DNA of 64,000 nucleotides from assembly GCF_900142275.1 (NCBI RefSeq), contig NZ_FRAI01000006.1:81732-145731 (forward strand). Reading direction: 5' to 3'. Each line of letters begins with the position of its first letter. Within the stretch, counting starts at the first letter, position 1. Below are positions 46,138 to 58,387 of this stretch, in pieces. The notes beneath the pieces are model-generated. The model was not told the origin of the DNA. It worked only from the letters and a program-made list of their open reading frames with translations, and ran no database searches. Source of the DNA: Anaerobranca californiensis DSM 14826 (GTDB taxonomy: Bacteria > Bacillota > Proteinivoracia > Proteinivoracales > Proteinivoracaceae). Made by a program: the position numbers and the translations under genes.

Positions 46138-46530
46138 ATGGAAAAAGGGATGATCAGAGTAAGAATTAGTCAACATGATGCCCACTACGGGGGAGGATTA
46201 GTGGATGGTGCCAAAATGTTACAGCTTTTTGGTGATGTAGCTACAGAATTGCTTATTAGACATGATGGAGATGAAGGTCTTTTTGTAGCTTATGATTCTG
46301 TAGAATTTTTAGCCCCTGTTTATGCTGGGGATTACATTGAAGCTGTGGGTGAAATTACATCTGTTGGCCGTACATCCCGTAAAATGAAGTTTGAAGCTAA
46401 AAAAGTAATAAGACAGTTGGCGGGTGGGGCTCCCTCTAGTGCTGAAGTCTTAGAAGAACCTATAGTGGTATGCCGTGCCACTGGAACCTGTGTAGTTCCA
46501 TTAGAATTACAGAGGTTTAGGAGGGAGTAA
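46138..46530 (+). CDS. kal: 3-aminobutyryl-CoA ammonia-lyase
   Basis: 130-residue hotdog-fold enzyme that removes ammonia from L-3-aminobutyryl-CoA to give crotonyl-CoA, late in lysine fermentation. The sequence [20 protein letters not shown] with [19 protein letters not shown] is characteristic of Kal. It is followed after 4 bp by kce, the preceding reaction. The rest of the pathway is 36 kb upstream; no sigma-54 promoter lies in front of kal, so control differs from the kdd-kam operon. Confidence 0.93.
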   Translation: MEKGMIRVRISQHDAHYGGGLVDGAKMLQLFGDVATELLIRHDGDEGLFVAYDSVEFLAPVYAGDYIEAVGEITSVGRTSRKMKFEAKKVIRQLAGGAPSSAEVLEEPIVVCRATGTCVVPLELQRFRRE

Positions 46531-46534
46531 TAAA

Positions 46535-47350
46535 ATGCAGCCATTAATTATTACCGCAGCCCTAGTTGGTGCTGAAGTTACTAAAGAACAAAATCCAAAT
46601 TTACCAATTACTCCAGAAGAGATTGCCCAATCAGCCTATGAATGTTATCAAAAAGGGGCATCGATTATTCATTTACATGTCAGAGATAAGGAAGGGAAAC
46701 CTACCCAATCTGTGGAAATTTTCAAGGAAACTATAGATTTAATTAAAAAGAAATGTGATCCAATAATCCAAATTTCTACTGGTGGGGCAGTAGGGACACC
46801 GGTGGAAGAAAGAATCGCCCCTTTGGCCCTCCGACCTGAAATGGCAACATTAACTACCGGAACTGTTAATTTTGGCAATGATGTATTTATGAACACCCCC
46901 CAAGATTTAGTTGCCTTTGCAAGGGCGATGAAAGAATATGGAGTTAAACCGGAAATTGAGGTTTTTGAAGGTGGAATGATTAATAATGCTTTAACTTTAG
47001 TTAAAAGGGGATTATTAGATTTGCCATTACACTTTGACTTTGTTTTAGGGGTTCCAGGGGCCTTGACGGCAGGAATTGAAGAATTGCTGTTCCTTAAAAA
47101 TATGTTGCCCCAAGGCTCTACTTGGACAGTAGCCGGTATAGGAAGGCATGAATTGCCATTGGCAAATTATGCAATATTATTAGGAGGACATGTGAGGGTT
47201 GGTTTTGAAGATAATATATATTATGAAAAAGGGGTATTGGCAAAATCAAATGCCCAGCTTGTGGAGCGAATTGTTACATTAGCAAAAATTCTGAGTCGAC
47301 CGGTAGCAACAGTGGAGGAAGCTAGACAAATCCTTAATTTGCGGAGGTAA
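46535..47350 (+). CDS. kce: 3-keto-5-aminohexanoate cleavage enzyme
   Basis: 271-residue BKACE-family TIM barrel that condenses 3-keto-5-aminohexanoate with acetyl-CoA and splits it into acetoacetate and 3-aminobutyryl-CoA. The zinc histidines are in IIHLHVRD, and the catalytic segments ISTGGAVGTPVEER, EVFEGGM and VRVGFEDN are intact. Presence of kal and the kam genes makes the lysine pathway assignment firm within a family of varied specificities. A strong terminator follows. Confidence 0.94.
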   Translation: MQPLIITAALVGAEVTKEQNPNLPITPEEIAQSAYECYQKGASIIHLHVRDKEGKPTQSVEIFKETIDLIKKKCDPIIQISTGGAVGTPVEERIAPLALRPEMATLTTGTVNFGNDVFMNTPQDLVAFARAMKEYGVKPEIEVFEGGMINNALTLVKRGLLDLPLHFDFVLGVPGALTAGIEELLFLKNMLPQGSTWTVAGIGRHELPLANYAILLGGHVRVGFEDNIYYEKGVLAKSNAQLVERIVTLAKILSRPVATVEEARQILNLRR

Positions 47351-47352
47351 TA

Positions 47353-47400
47353 AAAAAGCATGATTTATTAGGTAAATATAATAAATCATGCTTTTTATTT
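47353..47400 (+). terminator. Terminator of kal-kce
   Basis: AAAAAGCATGATTTATTA and TAATAAATCATGCTTTTT form a perfect 18-bp stem around GGTAAATA, followed by ATTTG. Strong and nearly symmetric. Confidence 0.92.
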
Positions 47401-47404
47401 GTAT

Positions 47405-47455
47405 GTACTAATTTTTTGTGTTAAAATGTCAATATTAAAAAAACTTAATTAGTAC
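47405..47455. promoter_or_regulatory. Spaced inverted repeat before the ATP synthase operon
   Basis: GTACTAATT (47405-47413) and AATTAGTAC (47447-47455) are perfect 9-bp inverted copies 33 bp apart, in the region that must hold the atp promoter. Could be a pair of operator half-sites or chance in AT-rich DNA. The TATAAT at 47522 looks like a -10 element, but its start point would fall within the first Shine-Dalgarno. Confidence 0.3.
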
Positions 47456-47542
47456 TAAAATAACAAATAGTTCTACAAAGTTTTACATAGGGAATAAATT
47501 GTTTTTTTTAAGCATATATTGTATAATATTGAGGTGAGAAGT

Positions 47543-47737
47543 TTGTCGAAAGTATTTAAATATTTTAGTTTAGTTACATATATCGGAATACTAATGACCG
47601 CCTGTATAATGATAGGCTTTTATTTAGGAAGTTATTTAGAAAAATTAACTGGTAGTTTTTTTCTTTTTATTGTAGGTATATTTTTAGGGATTGGTGCAGG
47701 TTTTTGGTCAGTCTATAAATTGATTGCCAAACTGTAA
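47543..47737 (+). CDS. atpZ: AtpZ/AtpI-family small membrane protein
   Basis: 64 residues, two transmembrane helices linked by GSYLEKLTG, as in AtpZ-type proteins that precede F-ATPase operons and are linked to assembly or cation supply. TTG start with GAGGTGAG; an upstream in-frame TTG at 47519 has no Shine-Dalgarno. It is 15 bp before the chosen start of the next gene. Confidence 0.8.
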   Translation: MSKVFKYFSLVTYIGILMTACIMIGFYLGSYLEKLTGSFFLFIVGIFLGIGAGFWSVYKLIAKL

Positions 47738-47752
47738 CTGGAGGTGGTTTTA

Positions 47753-48184
47753 ATGCTGCCTAAAGAGGTACATATTGAGTTTTTAAAAATTTCTAAAAGG
47801 GTTGTTTTAGTAGTTTCTATTTTGGCTATATCTTCCTTTTCTATAGGGAATACCGATGTCGCTTTAGGAGTTTTAACAGGGGGTTTAATTAGTATTCTTA
47901 GCTTTAGATTGATGGCATTAGCAGCTTTGCAGCTAGTAGAAATAAAGGATCCCCAAAAAGCCAAGGCAAGGGCTATAATAAATTATTTGATTAGATATAT
48001 ACTATATGCAGGAATATTATATGTAGGGTTTGTAACTCCAGAACTAAATTTTGTAGGAATAGTGGTAGGATTGTTAATGGTTAAGTTTGCTATTCTATTT
48101 GATGGAATATATTATTCCATTAAAAATTTTATTCAAGAATTTTGGAAAGGACAAAAATTAAAGTATGAGAGGAGGGATAATTAA
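47753..48184 (+). CDS. atpI: ATP synthase subunit I
   Basis: 143-residue membrane protein with four predicted helices; AtpI family, which helps assemble the c-ring. It begins MLPKEVHIEFLKISKR after GGAGGTGG. Sequence conservation in this family is low, so the call relies on topology and the atpB neighbour 3 bp downstream. Confidence 0.85.
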   Translation: MLPKEVHIEFLKISKRVVLVVSILAISSFSIGNTDVALGVLTGGLISILSFRLMALAALQLVEIKDPQKAKARAIINYLIRYILYAGILYVGFVTPELNFVGIVVGLLMVKFAILFDGIYYSIKNFIQEFWKGQKLKYERRDN

Positions 48185-48187
48185 CTT

Positions 48188-48841
48188 ATGGACAGAATCC
48201 TTAACGGACCTCGAGTCTTTGATTTTTTTGGCATTCCCATCTCTGAATCTGTTATTGTAATGTGGATTGTCATGGCAATAATCATTCTCTTAGCCTGGGT
48301 TTTAAGAAACAGTATAAAAAGTGAAGTGCCATCTGGCATGCAAAACTTTGCAGAGTTTATAGTGGAATCTATTAACTCACTGGTAACCTCTACAATGGGT
48401 GAAGAAAAAAGGGGTTTTGCACCATATATGGGAACTTTGTTTATTTTCATCGGTCTTGCCAATATTATAGGTATTTTTGGGTTAAGGCCGCCAACGGCTG
48501 ATATAAACGTAACTGGTACCCTGGCAGTTATGACCTTTGTTTTAATCCATTATTATGGATTAAAGTCAAAGGGACTTGGCTATTTTAAAAGTTTTGCTGA
48601 ACCTGTATTTCTCTTTTTACCATTAAATATCATTGGTGAATTAGCAAAACCTGTCTCCCTATCATTCCGTTTATTTGGTAATATTTTTGCAGGAACAGCG
48701 ATTTTAGCGATGATTTATGATGTAGCACCCCTATTTGTACCTATAATTCCCCATTTATATTTTGACTTGTTTGCGGGGTTACTACAATCATTTATATTCT
48801 TAATGCTTACAATGGTTTTTATTACTTTAGCAATGGATTAA
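48188..48841 (+). CDS. atpB: F-type ATP synthase subunit a
   Basis: 217-residue membrane subunit carrying the half-channels. The essential arginine is in SLSFRLFGNIFAGTAIL; EPVFLFLPLNIIGE precedes it. Somewhat short but complete at both ends. The start is preceded by AGGAGGG overlapping the end of atpI. Confidence 0.95.
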   Translation: MDRILNGPRVFDFFGIPISESVIVMWIVMAIIILLAWVLRNSIKSEVPSGMQNFAEFIVESINSLVTSTMGEEKRGFAPYMGTLFIFIGLANIIGIFGLRPPTADINVTGTLAVMTFVLIHYYGLKSKGLGYFKSFAEPVFLFLPLNIIGELAKPVSLSFRLFGNIFAGTAILAMIYDVAPLFVPIIPHLYFDLFAGLLQSFIFLMLTMVFITLAMD

Positions 48842-48861
48842 AAATTTTGTAGCCTTTTTGA

Positions 48862-49134
<273 letters not shown>

Positions 49135-49140
49135 ATTGGA

Positions 49141-49170
49141 AAGGGGAATTGGGGAGACCCTAATTCCCTT
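49141..49170 (+). promoter_or_regulatory. Intercistronic stem-loop between atpE and atpF
   Basis: AAGGGGAATTGGGG pairs with CCCTAATTCCCTT (one bulge, one G-A mismatch) around AGA. It starts six bases after the atpE stop and has no T tract. Likely stabilises the atpE 3' end or partly attenuates downstream transcription so that the c subunit is made in excess. Confidence 0.6.
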
Positions 49171-49254
49171 CCTGTTTATCTAAAATTTTCTTACTGAAAA
49201 TAAGTGTGGAAACACATATGTTATATTAACCTTCATTGAAAGGAGGGCATTATT

Positions 49255-49738
49255 TTGTTAGAAATTCTTTTTTCCACTATAATATTTACCCTTGTTTCTG
49301 TAGTAGGTCTTTTCTTAATTCTTAGATGGCTATTATTTCGCCCTGTCACAGAAGTTTTAGACAAACGGGCTGATAAAATTAAATCTGATATTGAAACTGC
49401 CCGGAAGAACAGGGAAGAAGCTGAAAGGATAAAGGCTGAGCTAGAAGATAGACTAGAAAAGGCAAAGGATGAAGCCAAGGAAATTATTGAAAAAGCTGTT
49501 TCAAAGGGTAATGAGGTAAAAGAGGAAATAATTAAAGAAGCTAAAAAAGAGGCAGAAAGGATCTTAGAAAGGGCAAGAAAAGAAATTGAACTAGAAAAAG
49601 CTAGGGCTGTTACTCAACTTAAAGATGAGTTGGCAATACTATCTACCATGATTGCCTCAAAAGTTATTGAAGAAAATTTAACTAAAGAGAGAAATGAACA
49701 TTTGATTTCTAAAGTTATCGAAGGGATGGGAGAGACTT

Positions 49739-49758
<20 letters not shown>
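49255..49758 (+). CDS. atpF: F-type ATP synthase subunit b
   Basis: 167 residues: one N-terminal membrane helix (about 2-25) then a long charged coiled coil forming the peripheral stalk. TTG start after AGGAGGG. Overlaps atpH by 20 bp. Confidence 0.94.
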
Positions 49759-51819
<2,061 letters not shown>

Positions 51820-51847
51820 GTTCCCAGTAAAGGGATGAGGTGATGCT

Positions 51848-52687
51848 ATGCAAGGTATCAGAGATATTAAAAGAAGGATAAAGACAGTTACTAATACAAA
51901 ACAGATAACTAAAGCTATGGAAATGGTGGCAGCGGCCAAACTCCGCAGGTCCCAGGATAAAGTAATTCAATCAAAGCCTTATGCCGCTAAAATGCAAGAA
52001 GTTGTGGAAAGGGTGCTAGGCAACAGTAGAGATTATACCAACCCAACCGTTGAAGGGAATCCTCAAGGAAAACCAGCCTTTATTGTTGTAACAGCAGATA
52101 GAGGCCTTTGTGGTGGTTATAATGCCAATGTTCTTAGAACAGCCCAAAAAACCATCGATAAAGAAAATTCCTTTGTAATAGTTGTGGGAAGAAAAGCTAG
52201 GGATCTCATGAAAAAACAAGGTTACAATATAGTAGCGGAGTTTTTAGATATTGGCGATGAACCAAACTATCACCATGGAAAGAAAATTTACGGAACAGTT
52301 GCCCAACTATTAGAGGAAGGCCTTTTTAGTGAAGTCCATATAATTTATACCCAATTTATTAATGCTTTAACACAAAGGGTGGTAACTGAGAAACTATTAC
52401 CGGTAGAAAGAAAAGGTGAAAAGATGAGTAATATTTATCTTTTCGAGCCTTCAGCAGAAGAGGTATTAGATAATTTGATACCTAAATATTTAACAGGTAA
52501 ACTTTATCAAGCACTGGTAGAATCCAAGGCGGCGGAACATGGTGCCAGGATGACTGCCATGGGATCAGCTACCGACAATGCATCTGAAATGATTGAAAAA
52601 TTAACATTGACATACAATAGGGCCCGTCAAGCTTCTATTACCCAAGAGATCCTTGAAATTGTCAATGGAGCCAATGCTTTAGACTAG
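51848..52687 (+). CDS. atpG: F-type ATP synthase subunit gamma
   Basis: 279 residues, central stalk. N-terminal IKRRIKTVTNTKQITKAMEM and C-terminal TLTYNRARQASITQEILEIV helices are the conserved coiled coil; TADRGLCGGYNANV in the middle. The GATGAGGTG before the ATG serves as ribosome site. Confidence 0.97.
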   Translation: MQGIRDIKRRIKTVTNTKQITKAMEMVAAAKLRRSQDKVIQSKPYAAKMQEVVERVLGNSRDYTNPTVEGNPQGKPAFIVVTADRGLCGGYNANVLRTAQKTIDKENSFVIVVGRKARDLMKKQGYNIVAEFLDIGDEPNYHHGKKIYGTVAQLLEEGLFSEVHIIYTQFINALTQRVVTEKLLPVERKGEKMSNIYLFEPSAEEVLDNLIPKYLTGKLYQALVESKAAEHGARMTAMGSATDNASEMIEKLTLTYNRARQASITQEILEIVNGANALD

Positions 52688-52694
52688 AAAGTGA

Positions 52695-54104
<1,410 letters not shown>

Positions 54105-54110
54105 TGTCTA

Positions 54111-54512
54111 ATGAAATTTTTATTTGAGTTAGTCACCCCAGAACGGAAAGTCATGTCAGAAGAAGTAGATATGATTATGGCTAGGGCGGTAGATGGCGAT
54201 ATCGGTATTTTAGCTAACCATGCCCCTTTAGTTACAACAATTGATATTGGTCAGTTATTGATCAAAAAAGATGGGAAAGAACAGTATGTAGCCCTTGGTG
54301 GAGGTATATTAGAAGTTAGTAAAGAAAAGACAGTGTTACTTGCCGATACCGCAGAATTACCCCATGAAATTGATATTAGAAGGGCAGAAGAAGCTAAGAA
54401 AAGGGCTAAACTCCGCTTAGAACAAAGAAGTGGGGAAATAAATGTTAAAAGGGCAGAAATTGCTTTAAGAAAAGCCTTAACCCGCATTGAAGTTGCGGAA
54501 AAAGGGAAGTAA
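54111..54512 (+). CDS. atpC: F-type ATP synthase subunit epsilon
   Basis: 133 residues: N-terminal beta sandwich (GDIGILANHAPLVTTIDIG) and C-terminal helical hairpin rich in Arg/Glu/Ala that inhibits ATP hydrolysis in this family. Last atp gene; 19 bp before the chosen start of the DUF1694 gene, which may be cotranscribed. Confidence 0.95.
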   Translation: MKFLFELVTPERKVMSEEVDMIMARAVDGDIGILANHAPLVTTIDIGQLLIKKDGKEQYVALGGGILEVSKEKTVLLADTAELPHEIDIRRAEEAKKRAKLRLEQRSGEINVKRAEIALRKALTRIEVAEKGK

Positions 54513-54531
54513 AAGATAGGGGGATTTGGCT

Positions 54532-55116
54532 GTGGACGAGAGGGATAAAATAAAGCACTTTGCTTCTAAAGATAAGCTTGAACAATTTCTAATCCAAGGA
54601 AAAGGGATAGAAGAATTTAAACAACAGGAAAAGTCCTTATTTTTAGGAGAATTTAGAGAAAGGGTAATTAAAGCCCTAACTATCCCTCAACTCCATGAAG
54701 AAGGAACATATCCAGAAATAGAAGAAGCCATTAAAGATCCTCGGGCTAAGAAATTAGTTATCAACAGAAAAGCTGATTTAAAAAAAGCAGCTGAGTATAT
54801 TAGATTAGCGAAAGAATATAATCTTAAATTTACTACCGTTGATTCAGAAAACATCCAGAGTCAAATAGGCCTTGTAGTTGCCTCAGATCAAGGATTGGAT
54901 ATTGAAAATATTTATGTAAAAGATCGTAGTGAAAAATTAAGGGAGTTAGGATTGCCACAAGGGATAATTGTTAATCCTAAGGGCAAGATTTGTAAAAAAT
55001 GTTATGATGAAGTTAAAAGATTAGCCCCTGAAGAATTAAAGAATTACCGTCTCCTTTCCTTTTTTGACCGGCTATTAGGAGAAAAGTGCATAGGTTGTAG
55101 TAAAAGCAATGGTTGA
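54532..55116 (+). CDS. DUF1694 (YueI-like) protein with C-terminal cysteine pairs
   Basis: 194 residues. The part containing FLGEFRERVIKALTIPQLHEEGTYPEIE, followed by YIRLAKEYNLKFTTVDS, matches YueI/DUF1694, of unknown function. The C-terminus adds CKKC and CIGC pairs about 40 residues apart, which could bind zinc or a metal cluster; these are not typical of Bacillus YueI. A GTG start at 54532 is spaced eight bases from AGGGGG; a TTG at 54526 is too close to it. Confidence 0.75.
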   Translation: MDERDKIKHFASKDKLEQFLIQGKGIEEFKQQEKSLFLGEFRERVIKALTIPQLHEEGTYPEIEEAIKDPRAKKLVINRKADLKKAAEYIRLAKEYNLKFTTVDSENIQSQIGLVVASDQGLDIENIYVKDRSEKLRELGLPQGIIVNPKGKICKKCYDEVKRLAPEELKNYRLLSFFDRLLGEKCIGCSKSNG

Positions 55117-55133
55117 CAAGCCATTGCTTTTTT
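55103..55133 (+). terminator. Terminator of the atp operon and DUF1694 gene
   Basis: AAAGCAATGG and CCATTGCTTT form a perfect 10-bp stem around TTGACAAG, overlapping the stop codon and followed by TTTT. Confidence 0.9.
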
Positions 55134-55253
55134 ATATAGAAAAAAAGGAAATATCCTTCATATTTTTACTAAGATTGTTAAAAATAAATGTATAGAAGGT
55201 TGAATTCTTGTCAAAAATTTATATTAAATCAAAGACAAGGGAGAGGGATACCT

Positions 55254-55973
55254 ATGTTTAACAGAAAAAAATATTTCTTAACAATAATATTAGTTTTAAC
55301 TTTAGCTTTAAGTAATGTTGTATCAGGGGCAAATTATAAAAATTATGAAATAGAACCATTATTAGCTGTTGCAAAAAAAATTCAAGGTGATATATTAGGA
55401 TATAGTGTGTTAGGATACATTAAAGTCCAGGACTTAACTTATGGGGATATAGTGAAGATTGTACGGGAAATGGGTTATACAAAGGAAGTGACAAAGGAAA
55501 ACTACTATTTTGAAGAAGGGAACAAAACTGTTTTAGTGGACTGGCATATTGGGAAATGCTATTATAAATTAGTAGTAAATTATGGCCAAGAGATTCAAAT
55601 AGTTTTATCGGTAGATACTGGCAAGGAAGAAGATCTTACTAAAATTTATGATAAGATAAAAGGGGTATTATTACCTTATAGCGATAATGTCCACATTAGT
55701 ACCAGTATTTATCAGTATCTTCCTAAGGACCTGACAACACCGGAAATTGTTGAAAAAATTTATCTTTCCTTTAAACTCCTTTCTGCTAAATTAACTTTAG
55801 ATTATCAAGGTGAAGGGGAAAGTTATGGATTCTTAGGATATAGTCCATATCTTGTAAATACTATCGAAAGCCAAGGGAGGAAAGTTAACTTGCATATTGC
55901 AGTTTACTTAGATGAATATAAAGGAGGATATTATTTAATAATTGCAAATCCCGTAATTGCAACAAGTTATTAA
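55254..55973 (+). CDS. ywmB: YwmB-family secreted protein
   Basis: 239 residues with an N-terminal signal peptide (FLTIILVLTLALSNVVSGA). Weak but position-supported match to YwmB (TATA-box-binding-like fold), whose gene precedes murAA and spoIID in Bacillus subtilis as here. The rest is an extracytoplasmic alpha/beta protein; function unknown. The ATG at 55254 after GGGAGAGGG puts the signal peptide at the right distance; an upstream in-frame ATG at 55188 would bury it. Confidence 0.72.
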   Translation: MFNRKKYFLTIILVLTLALSNVVSGANYKNYEIEPLLAVAKKIQGDILGYSVLGYIKVQDLTYGDIVKIVREMGYTKEVTKENYYFEEGNKTVLVDWHIGKCYYKLVVNYGQEIQIVLSVDTGKEEDLTKIYDKIKGVLLPYSDNVHISTSIYQYLPKDLTTPEIVEKIYLSFKLLSAKLTLDYQGEGESYGFLGYSPYLVNTIESQGRKVNLHIAVYLDEYKGGYYLIIANPVIATSY

Positions 55974-55991
55974 ATATTAGGAGTGAGAACA

Positions 55992-57242
55992 TTGGAAAAA
56001 ATATATGTCACAGGAAAAAGTGGTCCTTTGCAAGGTACTGTAAAGGTCAGTGGAGCAAAAAATGCAGCATTACCAATTTTAGCAGCAGCTTTATTATGTA
56101 AAGGAACTACAATTATTGATGAAGTCCCTCAACTAGAAGATGTCAATGTAATGAGGGGTGTGTTAGAGAGTTTAGGTGCCAAAGTTAAAGTTGAAGGGGA
56201 TACATATATTATCGATAGTAGTAATTTGACTAGCAGCACTGCACCTTACGAACTGGTAAGAAAAATGAGGGCTTCTTTTTTAGTAATGGGACCACTATTG
56301 GCAAGGCTTAAAGAGGCAAATATCTCAATGCCTGGAGGATGTGCCATTGGAACAAGACCTATAGATCTCCATTTAAAGGGTTTTCAAGCTCTAGGGGCGA
56401 AAATACAGACAGATCATGGTTGTATTGAAGGTAGAGTTGATAATTTAGTAGGTAATCGGGTGTATCTAGATTTCCCTAGTGTTGGAGCAACGGAAAATAT
56501 TATGATGTTAGCGACAATGGCTGAAGGGCAAACAATAATCGAAAATGCCGCTGCAGAACCTGAAATAGTAGATTTAGCCAATTATTTGAACTCAATGGGA
56601 GCAAAGATCCGGGGTGCCGGTACTAATGTTATTAAAATTACAGGGGTAAAAGAACTTACTTCTAATAGATATACCGTTATTCCAGATCGGATTGAAGCAG
56701 GGACTTACATGGTGGCAGCGGTTATTACAGGGGGAGACGTACTCATAACTAATTGTATTTATGATCATTTAAAACCAGTTATCGCTAAACTCCAGGAATG
56801 TGGTGCAAAAGTTTTTGAAGATGAAAATACTATTAGGGTTATAGGCAATAATAGGCCTATAGGAGTTGATGTTAAAACATTGCCTTACCCGGGTTTCCCA
56901 ACTGATATGCAGCCACAAATGACCGCTTTATTGGCTGTGGCAGAAGGAACTAGTGTAGTTACGGAGACGGTGTTTGAAAATAGGTTTATGCATGTAGATG
57001 AACTTAAAAGAATGAATGCTAAAATAAAAATTAGGGAGCGTTCAGCAGTAATAACTGGGGTAGAAAGTTTAAAAGCCGCACCGGTATATGCCACAGATTT
57101 AAGGGCAGGAGCAGCATTGATTTTAGCAGGATTAGTAGCAGAAGGGGTAACAGAGATTGGGAATATCCACCATATAGATAGAGGTTATGTAGATATTGTA
57201 AATAAATTTAAGGGATTAGGTGCAAAAATAGAAAGAAAGTAA
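55992..57242 (+). CDS. murA: UDP-N-acetylglucosamine 1-carboxyvinyltransferase
   Basis: 416-residue EPSP-synthase-fold enzyme for the first committed step of peptidoglycan synthesis. The fosfomycin-sensitive cysteine is in [15 protein letters not shown]; the N-terminal [16 protein letters not shown] is typical. TTG start at 55992 spaced eight bases from TAGGAG. It precedes spoIID as murAA does in Bacillus subtilis. Confidence 0.96.
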   Translation: MEKIYVTGKSGPLQGTVKVSGAKNAALPILAAALLCKGTTIIDEVPQLEDVNVMRGVLESLGAKVKVEGDTYIIDSSNLTSSTAPYELVRKMRASFLVMGPLLARLKEANISMPGGCAIGTRPIDLHLKGFQALGAKIQTDHGCIEGRVDNLVGNRVYLDFPSVGATENIMMLATMAEGQTIIENAAAEPEIVDLANYLNSMGAKIRGAGTNVIKITGVKELTSNRYTVIPDRIEAGTYMVAAVITGGDVLITNCIYDHLKPVIAKLQECGAKVFEDENTIRVIGNNRPIGVDVKTLPYPGFPTDMQPQMTALLAVAEGTSVVTETVFENRFMHVDELKRMNAKIKIRERSAVITGVESLKAAPVYATDLRAGAALILAGLVAEGVTEIGNIHHIDRGYVDIVNKFKGLGAKIERK

Positions 57243-57275
57243 AGTAAGGAGAGGAAATCCTTACTTTTGTTCTTT
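57243..57275 (+). terminator. Terminator of murA
   Basis: AGTAAGGA and TCCTTACT pair around GAGGAAA just after the stop codon, followed by TTTGTTCTTTT. Confidence 0.82.
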
Positions 57276-57335
57276 TCCCCCTGATTTTTCATAAAATTAA
57301 TTAGAGAAAATTGGAGTAAAGGTCAGGGGGCAAAA
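57273..57335 (+). promoter_or_regulatory. Shine-Dalgarno-occluding long-range hairpin before spoIID
   Basis: TTTTCCCCCTGA (57273-57284) pairs with TCAGGGGGCAAAA (57323-57335): eight perfect pairs, a bulged C, then four A-T pairs. The 3' arm contains the spoIID Shine-Dalgarno AGGGGG (57325-57330). The loop is 38 bases. RNA read through from murA would mask the ribosome site, whereas RNA started inside the loop would not carry the 5' arm. Confidence 0.65.
57290..57297 (+). promoter_or_regulatory. Candidate sigma-E -10 element of spoIID
   Basis: CATAAAAT agrees with the sigma-E -10 pattern CATACAnT at seven of eight positions. The -35 region upstream is poor. The start point near 57303 would lie downstream of the 5' arm of the occluding hairpin. 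Confidence 0.35.
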
Positions 57336-57338
57336 TAA

Positions 57339-58340
57339 ATGGGAAAAAATATTTTAATTTACTTTGGAGTAACATTGATAATTTTGCTAATTTTACCTGC
57401 TGTTTTGGTTAAAAGTTGTAAAGGGCCGATTTTTCCTGATAATAGATTAGATCCATCATATGAAAATATAAAAATTAATGTTTACTTTCATAAAGAAAAT
57501 AAGCTAAAGGAAATGGATTTAGAAGAATATATAATAGGGGTAGTGGCAGGGGAAATGCCGGCCCGTTTTGATATTGAGGCTTTGAAAGCTCAAGCAGTTA
57601 TTGCTAGAACTTATGCTGTAACTAGGATGCAACTATTTGGTGGCAGGGGATATAGTGGATATCCTGGGGCGGATATTTGTGATGACTATCGCCACAGCCA
57701 ACACTATTTAACACCGGCAGAAGCAAAAAGTAACTGGCCTTTTTGGCAGCGGAGTATATACTGGCGCAAAATAGTAGAAGGGGTATATTCCACGAAAGGT
57801 GAAATAATTAGTTATCAGGGGAAACCAATAGATGCCCTATATCATTCTACCTGTGGAGGGGCAACTGAAAATTCAGAAGAAGTATTTACTAACTATATAC
57901 CTTATCTTAGAGGGGTTAACTGCCCTTACTGTAAAGATTCTCCCCGCTTTACTCAAAAGGTTACTTATACTAAGACAGGGTTTAAAAATATCTTAGAAGG
58001 AGAAGGGTTACAAAGGGTAGTAGGGGCTAAAGAAATTGATATGGGTATAGTTAGCAAAACTAATAGTGATCGGATTACTTATTTTAGAATTGGAGATAAG
58101 ATATATAGGGGAAGTGATGTACGCCTTTTGTTTAAATTAAATTCTGCCCGGTTTACTTATAATTACGATGGAACAAATATAGTGTTTAATGTAGTAGGTT
58201 ATGGCCATGGGGTAGGGATGTGTCAGTATGGAGCTAATGGTCTAGCTAAAAAGGGATATAACTATAAAGATATTATCAAATATTACTACACCGATGTAGA
58301 ATTAGAAAATTTACATAATTACTTATCCATAAAGGAATAA
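57339..58340 (+). CDS. spoIID: Stage II sporulation protein D
   Basis: 333-residue membrane-anchored peptidoglycan lytic transglycosylase needed for engulfment. N-terminal helix about 4-25; SpoIID/LytB domain with VVAGEMPARFDIEALKAQAVIARTY; further YHSTCGGATENSEEVF and GYGHGVGMCQYGANGLAKKG. Mother-cell (sigma-E) gene in model organisms. Located between murA and spoIIQ as in Bacillus subtilis. Confidence 0.95.
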   Translation: MGKNILIYFGVTLIILLILPAVLVKSCKGPIFPDNRLDPSYENIKINVYFHKENKLKEMDLEEYIIGVVAGEMPARFDIEALKAQAVIARTYAVTRMQLFGGRGYSGYPGADICDDYRHSQHYLTPAEAKSNWPFWQRSIYWRKIVEGVYSTKGEIISYQGKPIDALYHSTCGGATENSEEVFTNYIPYLRGVNCPYCKDSPRFTQKVTYTKTGFKNILEGEGLQRVVGAKEIDMGIVSKTNSDRITYFRIGDKIYRGSDVRLLFKLNSARFTYNYDGTNIVFNVVGYGHGVGMCQYGANGLAKKGYNYKDIIKYYYTDVELENLHNYLSIKE

Positions 58341-58353
58341 TCTACTATAAGCT

Positions 58354-58363
58354 GGTTATAATA
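58354..58363 (+). promoter_or_regulatory. Candidate forespore -10 element of spoIIQ
   Basis: GGTTATAATA fits the sigma-F -10 pattern GGnnAnAnTw at every fixed position. A GAATA at 58335-58339 could be a weak -35, but the 14-bp spacing is short. Start point about 58370, in the loop of the hairpin whose 3' arm is the ribosome site. Confidence 0.45.
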
Positions 58364-58387
58364 CCACCTAAAGAGGTGGTATTTTTT
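58361..58387 (+). promoter_or_regulatory. Terminator/Shine-Dalgarno-occluding hairpin before spoIIQ
   Basis: ATACCACCT (58361-58369) and AGGTGGTAT (58374-58382) form a perfect 9-bp stem around AAAG, then T residues run to 58387 and abut the ATG at 58388. The 3' arm is the only Shine-Dalgarno of spoIIQ. It thus acts as the spoIID terminator and blocks translation of any read-through RNA. Same layout as before sigG. Confidence 0.85.

Noticed and set aside
47499..47527. TTGTTT-N17-TATAAT as the atp operon promoter
   Set aside because: The start point, about 47534, would lie within the Shine-Dalgarno of the first gene, leaving almost no leader; not accepted without mapping.
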